NCBI GenBank assembly: GCA_009746045.1
Contig: RPFO01000539.1
Location: 1 to 64,000 of the forward strand
DNA from: Mesostigma viride
Taxonomy: Eukaryota > Streptophyta > Mesostigmatophyceae > Mesostigmatales > Mesostigmataceae
Reading direction: 5' to 3'
Length of the DNA: 64,000 bases
Below the pieces are notes generated by a model. The model did not search any database. It worked only from the letters and a program-made list of their open reading frames with translations, and was not told where the DNA came from. Shown here one piece after another: positions 54,030 to 64,000 of this stretch. The position numbers were made by a program, and so were the translations under genes. Within the stretch, counting starts at the first letter, position 1. The number at the start of each line of letters is the position of its first letter.

Positions 54030-54265
54030 AAGTAAATTAAATTATAACATGCCTCCGTGGGGAGATCATGTAGCACATATTCCATGATGGATGGGGTGGA
54101 GGGAGCCGCGTGAACGAACTATCCTAACTCTAAGCTATCTAGAAAATCCTAACTACACTACTCATCAAAACGCCTCCACCGCTTGGGGGGAGGGGGCTTG
54201 CCCACAGGGTCGGGCGTGTGCGCCTTGACAATCTTCTGCCACCGCTTCTTGCTCTGCATGGCAGT
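54030..54265 (-). mobile_element. LINE 3'-end fragment, second type, copy 2
   Basis: Minus strand: a lysine-rich remnant ending QKIVKAHTPDPVGKPP and a stop near 54166, then GTGCTACATGATCTCCC and a hairpin variant (CCTCCGTGGGGAG) at about 54051-54063, and a tail of AATTT repeats (54025-54045). Confidence 0.6.
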
Positions 54266-54649
54266 CCAAAGAGGAGAGAGGGAGTGAAAAACCAGTCAAT
54301 ATAATTACTATTAACTGCACCAACATTGGTTTGCCCAAACAGGCATCTGCCTCTTGCCACCCATGTAACCCCACCGGCCAAAGACATGTCTGAGTGCCAG
54401 ATCCTTGCCCACCCCCCGCCCACAACATCAACTGTCTTACTAGGTGATCTCAACCAATGTCATCAAGCAATAAAAAATAAAATGGTGTTCACCATGGCGT
54501 GAGTGTTGCCAAATGGAGGATCATGGCAGGTGTTTCTTGAATCCATAATGGCCAAATCATAACATAAGTGAGGTGTCTACACAATATTGATATTGCATCC
54601 AACAAAAAATGACAGAATGAGAAAAGCTAGAAATGATCGTGTAGACCGG

Positions 54650-57384
54650 CACCACCATGATGTCTCAGAGCTCAATTAGTCCAAATTTAGCTTAAGTGGA
54701 CGTCTGTATAAAGTGTGTAAAAGCATTCCTACCATTCTAAACAGCAGCTTAGTGGATGGCTACAAATTGGCAATCGAAGCTAACCCGATTTCTCATATTC
54801 TCTTCCCCGTGGCTCCCAACAGCCCGTGTGTGCATGTCACTACAATATGGTAGCCGCCGAGCCCAAACCTGCTTTCTCAACCCTTAGTTTCATAGGGAGG
54901 CAAGGAGGACTAACATGACCATGCGCACGACACGCAACCACTCACTTTGTTAGCCAATCATCCATCCATGCATCCATGCATCCATGCATCCATGCATCCA
55001 TGCATCCATGCATCCATGCATCCATGCATCCATGCATCCATGCATCCATGCATCCATGCATCCATGCATCCATGCATCCATGCATCCATGCATCCATGCA
55101 TCCATGCATCCATGCATCCATGCATCCATGCATCCATGCATCCATGCATCCATGCATCCATGCATCCATGCATCCATGCATCCATGCATCCATGCATCCA
55201 TGCATCCATGCATCCATGCATCCATGCATCCATGCATCCATGCATCCATGCATCCATGCATCCATGCATCCATGCATCCATGCATCCATCCATCCATCCA
55301 TCCATCCATCCATCCATCCATCCATCCATCCATCCATCCATCCATCCATCCATCCATCCATCCATCCATCCATCCATCCATCCATCCATCCATCCATCCA
55401 TCCATCCATCCATCCATCCATCCATCCATCCATCCATCCATCCATCCATCCATCCATCCATCCATCCATCCATCCACTCATCAAGCACACGTATATTGCA
55501 TCACATGGGTGGCAATAAAACAACCTTCAACCCCTATACACTGATTGGGAGGGCATCCAACCTTGTCTCACTGCCTCAAGTGGTCAGGCCACAACAATTT
55601 CTCTGCATCATGGCGATACCTAACTGCGAGTGCTAAATGATTCTTGGCTTCGATGCGGCAATCAATGTGCTGCCCGTCACAGTTTAGTCCATTAGCCCTT
55701 GCCTAGTTCGTTGCAACACTTATTACACGCTGTCAACACAACAAGACACACATACATGTCCCATTGGGGAGCCACGGAGTAATGGCATTGCCGCAGTAAA
55801 TGCCAAAGTGAATGCTAAATACATCGACCCCTAGTGTAGGAATAATTAATTGGTACTCTTGTGCACATGCATGGCTGCCAAAATGAATTAAAACACGCAG
55901 ATGGATACTTGTTTACAGAAGTTATACTTTGAATACGTCGTCGTGTAAACCAACGCTCTTCGCCCTAGGCTACATCGTTCACATTAAGCGCATGTATATG
56001 AGTATGAATATGCTACGTGTGCTGTTGCTTCAAACTTGTTCCTATACACAATCACACTGTCACAAAAACTGGCGTTCATCCAATACAGAAAACGCCCGCC
56101 ACAAATTCCAAGCAGGATCTGAACGTAGACTTGGCCGTGATGCTGACCATTTCAAGCAACTTTGAATTACTGGCAAGCAATGGCGACCGTAATGTCAATC
56201 ACCAGCACGCAGCACCTGCTATAAGAAAAAATCCAGCAACTACTAGCAAAAGTCAGGTGGGTGACAGGTGCGTGGGGTATGCAGTCAAGATCAAGCAGTG
56301 GAAAACATGGGCACAGTAGTGCTTCCCATCCCACGAACAGCCAAAGTCTCCCTAAAAAATGTGTTCTTGATGCACGTTTGATGCACGGGAGCTAATCCAA
56401 AGATGTTCCCCAAGGAAATACAGGGAGAGCCTGTGGGGAAAACAGGGGGGAAGCTGCATTGCGGATAATGACCCACTGTATATGCTCCCGACCCGTTGCC
56501 GACCGAAAGCAAATGGTAAGAAACTACCTGGACGGTAATGATGTAATGGAAAGACGTAAGAAGCTTTCCCGAACCGACGGAAGGACGACAAAGCGCAGCG
56601 TGTAAGGCAGAGGCAGTTGCGTGTTGCTGAAAATGACGTGACCAAAACGGTTGCCGATCATGAAAAACCGGACCTCCATCCCGTTGCTGACGGAAACACA
56701 GTGTAGAGACGCGGCCAAACGTTAGACGAACTTCCCAACCGAAGTACTTACAAAAAAATGCAGCGGTAGAGACTGCAGCCTGCCTGCAGTGCAGGAACGC
56801 CAACCAGAAGCGAAGGGTTCCTGCGAAATAGAAGGAGACAGGCCGGAATACAGAGGGTAAAGTATTCCTTGGATGACGTTACGACTCGAAGTGGGTAAAA
56901 AATGGAAGTGGCCGACTGAAAAGTCGTTGGCATTTCTGCCCTGGATGGAAACGTTGGGTAAGTAAATCGACCCGTTAGCAATAAAATGGGAAGAGCGCCC
57001 AGACGAAACAACCGCAGCTTACCCAAGCGAGATGAACTCTTTCTTGACAGTCGTCCATGCCAACGTCGGCCAGCCCGGGCCAGGTAGCTGCCGCAGCCAT
57101 GCCGCACCAGAATTTGAATTTTGTGCCCGGCAACGTTCCTAAAATGCAGGAATGGCTGGGCCGACGGCCGACGCGTGGCCCGTGGCCCATGGCCCGTCGC
57201 CCGTGTTTTTACGTGCCTGCGCCTGGCCTGCCTTAACGTTGTTACGCCCGCGCACTCCCCAGCCTTGCGCACGCCAGCCTTGCGCACGCTGCGCCGCGCC
57301 CAGCCTTGCGCATTCCCAGCCTTGCGCATCCCAGCCTTGCGCATCGTCTGAAGAAATCAGTGACTGATGTTTACAAAAACTCCC
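54650..57384 (-). repeat. Right arm of the ~3-kb inverted duplication
   Basis: Reverse complement of 46372-49548. Its satellite is shorter and lacks the GGGTGCAT block, and it lacks 28 bases present in the left arm near 47038-47065. Confidence 0.9.
54958..55478. repeat. CCAT / ATGCATCC satellite of the right arm
   Basis: (GCATCCAT)n at about 54966-55285 followed by (CCAT)n to 55474. Open frames here are artefacts. Confidence 0.95.
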
Positions 57385-57819
57385 TCATAATCCTTCCCAG
57401 AACGGTACAGACCCGAACAGGTACCCCGCCTAGACAGCCTTTTAGAGCTAACCGTTACAATCAAAATGGAATTTTTATTTTTGCGTACAGTAGCGCCTGA
57501 TTAGCCTGCTGCTTTACATCTGGCCGGGCTTCGGCTAAAAACGGACCCTGACTTGACGTGTTGATCGACTGGTGACATCTTCGCTCATCTTCGGGCAGCT
57601 ATGGATTTGCAACTGATGCGTGATTGCATCACCAGCAGGCAGCTCGGTACACGCATTCACGCCTTAAGTTGGGTTCGAGGGTTTATGGTGAATTTTTTTT
57701 CGGGGAAATGGGTATATTTTATTAGCCAATTATGGACCAAAGAGGTGAGAGGGGAAATGAGTATCAGCGAATCCTAATGAAGGTGGGCACACACACGTGT
57801 GGCGGTGACAGGTGAAAGG
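57385..57819. other. Probable 3' untranslated region of the LINE ORF2 fragment
   Basis: Lies downstream (minus strand) of the LINE ORF2 stop; an A/T run AAAAAAAATTC (minus) near 57685-57700 could be its 3' end. Nothing else seen. Confidence 0.35.
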
Positions 57820-58470
57820 CTAATAGGGCGCGTTATTAGACCAGGGAAGCCATTGGACCTGAGTGATGTCGCCATGAGGCATACTGGTGAATACCTGATT
57901 ACGGCCCAGTAGATCATGAAAAAGCTGGAGCGGGCTGGGCTTGTCGTTATTGGGCCCTGGGTCCCACACCCTGTGTTGTTCCTGAGCTAACAGCCAGTAG
58001 CGGCGCATAGCCGCATTCCATAGGTATATAAAGCGCCGGACTACGCCGCCGCGGGTATACTCCTCGCGGACCTTAAAGACTGTCTCGTTGCGTATGGTCC
58101 AGATCGCGTATAGCATAGTAGTGCGTAGCCATATCCATTCTGCTTGGGAAACTGAAAGCTCGGACCCTGGTGTGCCAGCAATACCGAAAATGATGGTACG
58201 CACGCTGATTGGGAGAGTGGGTGGCGATGCCGTCCATGCGGCCCAGATGTTAATGAGCCACGTCCAAACCCCAGGGAGATTACAGTAAAGAAACCTGTGC
58301 TCAATGGTTTCACTAGGGTGCGTGCACAGGCATGATGCATCATGACCAAAACGCTCGTGGAGCATGGCGCAGACCCCTATCGCCCTATGCATCAAAAGGT
58401 GTTGTACATCAGTGGCCCTGCGGTCCACGAGAGGGTGGTCTACCGCCAGGTTTATGGTGAATGAATTTGA
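57820..58470 (-). pseudogene. 3' end of a LINE ORF2 (zf-RVT domain), 5'-truncated
   Basis: The minus-strand frame carries a zinc-binding reverse-transcriptase-associated motif (C-x-C ... ET-x2-H ... C, residues 82-98; bases about 58332-58282; CLCTHPSETIEHRFLYC), then tryptophan-rich helices (WLINIWAAW; LYAIWTIRNETVF) typical of the C-terminus of plant and algal LINE ORF2 proteins. No RT core is present. Upstream of about 58470 the frame passes into unrelated GTT/TGTACTG repeat DNA, which marks the truncation or rearrangement point. Confidence 0.7.
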
Positions 58471-58544
58471 CTGTACTGTAGCTCGATACACAGTGTACCG
58501 TACTCTACTGTAGCGACTGTACTGCTCCGGCACTGCTGTTGTTG

Positions 58545-58575
58545 ACTTGTTGTTGATGTTGTTGTTGTGTCCCAC
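58545..58575 (+). repeat. GTT-repeat with GTGTCCCACGCCGC box
   Basis: GTTGTTGTTGTGTCCCACGC block, also found at 29923-29947, 30285-30310 (reverse) and 59503-59528. Confidence 0.7.
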
Positions 58576-59084
58576 GCCGCCCGCCGGTGCTCACTGCTGT
58601 ACTGTAAGCACCGTTGTTGTTGTTAGATTTGGACTGCGTTATCATCGACTGTTCGAACCATGTTTTGTTGAATGTGTACACATTAGGGATGTTAGCAAAA
58701 ACTACCAGTCCGGCCGGCAACCTGCCGGAGGAACGCGGACGCTAGCAAACACTAAAACGTACAGAGTGGACCAGTCCGGCCGGCGGCCTACCGGGACGCA
58801 AGTTTTATTTCAAGACCAGTAGTTCTTGTCCATTACGCCCAACAACATCACCTACGCAACGTACGGTGTGCGCCCTATTTATTCCCGTTTTTTCGTCGCC
58901 CCTTGCGTTGGGGCAACTCCTCCCCATCCGACGGCTCCAAATCCTCCTGGCGCGCCGCAGCAAGCCGGTCCATGTAGCATGTGCGGTACTCCAGGCGATT
59001 CGACAGCATGCAGCATGCAGCATGTCGGGCCACTGGACAGGGCTCTGGGAGGACTGCGAGCCTCCTTGGCCTCCACTTCCACTG

Positions 59085-59530
59085 GACAAGGCTATTCGGC
59101 TACATCTGTGCGGTTTTTCGGCTACATCTGTGCGGTTTTCGGCTGCATCTGTGCGGTTTTTCGGCTACATCTGTGCGGTTTTCGGCTACATCTGTGCGGA
59201 TTTCGGCTACATCTGTGCGGTTCTCGGGTGTACCTGTCCGTCCGTCCGTCAGATTCACCCATCTGACGGTCGTAAATCGGTGGGAGAGTAAATGGGTGGG
59301 AGAGATGAGCATTCTTGTTGTTGTTGTTTGCGTCTATGTGGTTTGTCGGATACATCTGTGCGGTTTTTCGGCTACATCTGTGCGGATTTCGGCTACATCT
59401 GTGCGGTTCTCGGGTGTACCTGTCCGTCCGTCCGTCAGATTCACCCATCTGACGGTCGTAAAACGTTGGGAGAGTAAATGGGTGGGAGAGATGAGCATTC
59501 TTGTTGTTGTTGTTGTGTCCCACGCCGCCC
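59085..59530 (+). repeat. CGGCTACATCTGTGCGGTTT minisatellite and ~183-bp duplication with hairpins
   Basis: About seven 22-24-base units at 59090-59230. A ~145-base segment (59186-59331) is then repeated at about 59369-59515. Each copy holds the perfect 9-bp stem CCGTCAGAT / ATCTGACGG with a 6-base loop (59247-59270; 59430-59453) and ends in a GTT run. Confidence 0.85.
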
Positions 59531-63738
<4,208 letters not shown>

Positions 63739-64000
63739 GGTACGTGTGCTGCTGCTCTGTGTGTATCGCCCGGCGAGCCTGGGCTTCCTGCTTCGTGCTG
63801 CACGCCGTATCGTGTGATAGGCGGCGTGGTATCGGCTGAGGCTGTGGTGTTAGTAGTTTGGCTGGCTCATTATTGCCGCTGAGGTATCAACACAGTCTTG
63901 GTTCTGTTGATGGTCGTGGCTCCGCTACATTTTTGGCGTGGTGATGTTGAGGGCATGGGATGTCCAGAGCTGGCTTGTTTCAGCAAGAGCCAATAACAGT

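Overview
This window looks like nuclear DNA of a eukaryote with a large, repeat-rich genome. GT-AG introns interrupt several genes. A spliced UDP-glucose 4-epimerase gene and an F-box/leucine-rich-repeat gene are present. Most of the rest is transposable elements, satellites and microsatellites. A green-lineage alga is my best guess: Ty3/gypsy elements carrying a cytosine DNA methyltransferase are known from charophyte and dinoflagellate genomes. That placement is inference, because no sequence here names a species.

Layout. Positions 1-1.3 kb are pyrimidine-rich DNA and a ~105-bp tandem array. Positions 1.37-12.0 kb are a compact, strictly rightward array: five short genes and one large gene of about eight exons. 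They encode a MYND zinc-finger protein, two proteins sharing a CX4CX10CX2H finger, two very small proteins and a large disordered protein. Nearly every gap and several introns carry a ~20-bp GC-rich element (TTGCGACGGCCGGCGTTTCT and variants), which I found nowhere else in the window. I consider this the best candidate for an undescribed system.

Positions 12.56-40.72 kb are one Ty3/gypsy-type LTR retrotransposon: LTRs, gag with zinc knuckle, aspartic protease, a fused cytosine-5 DNA methyltransferase, RT, RNase H, integrase and a C-terminal PHD finger. Its gag and pol are split by a 17.2-kb insert (16.66-33.83 kb) with near-perfect 22-bp terminal inverted repeats and mirrored subterminal arrays. 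Inside that lies a second element (20.43-29.70 kb) with perfect 30-bp inverted ends and two divergent spliced gene models. A 503-bp palindrome (29.86-30.36 kb) also sits within the insert.

Positions 40.7-41.8 kb hold an LTR fragment joined to a non-LTR retrotransposon ORF1 fragment. The F-box/LRR gene is at 42.3-44.9 kb (minus). Positions 46.37-49.55 and 54.65-57.38 kb are arms of a ~3-kb inverted duplication, each with a GGAT/GGATGCAT satellite. Between the arms lie a nearly intact ORF1-only LINE derivative, several LINE 3' ends sharing a terminal hairpin, and a possible Penelope-like RT fragment. A LINE ORF2 tail lies at 57.8-58.5 kb, short repeats at 59.1-59.5 kb, and the 5' part of a galE-type gene from 60.15 kb to the right edge, with a 1-kb pyrimidine minisatellite in one intron.

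Many reading frames carry single-base shifts (gag, pro-pol, integrase, F-box/LRR, the genes in the nested element). Real decay and long-read indel errors cannot be separated from this sequence alone.
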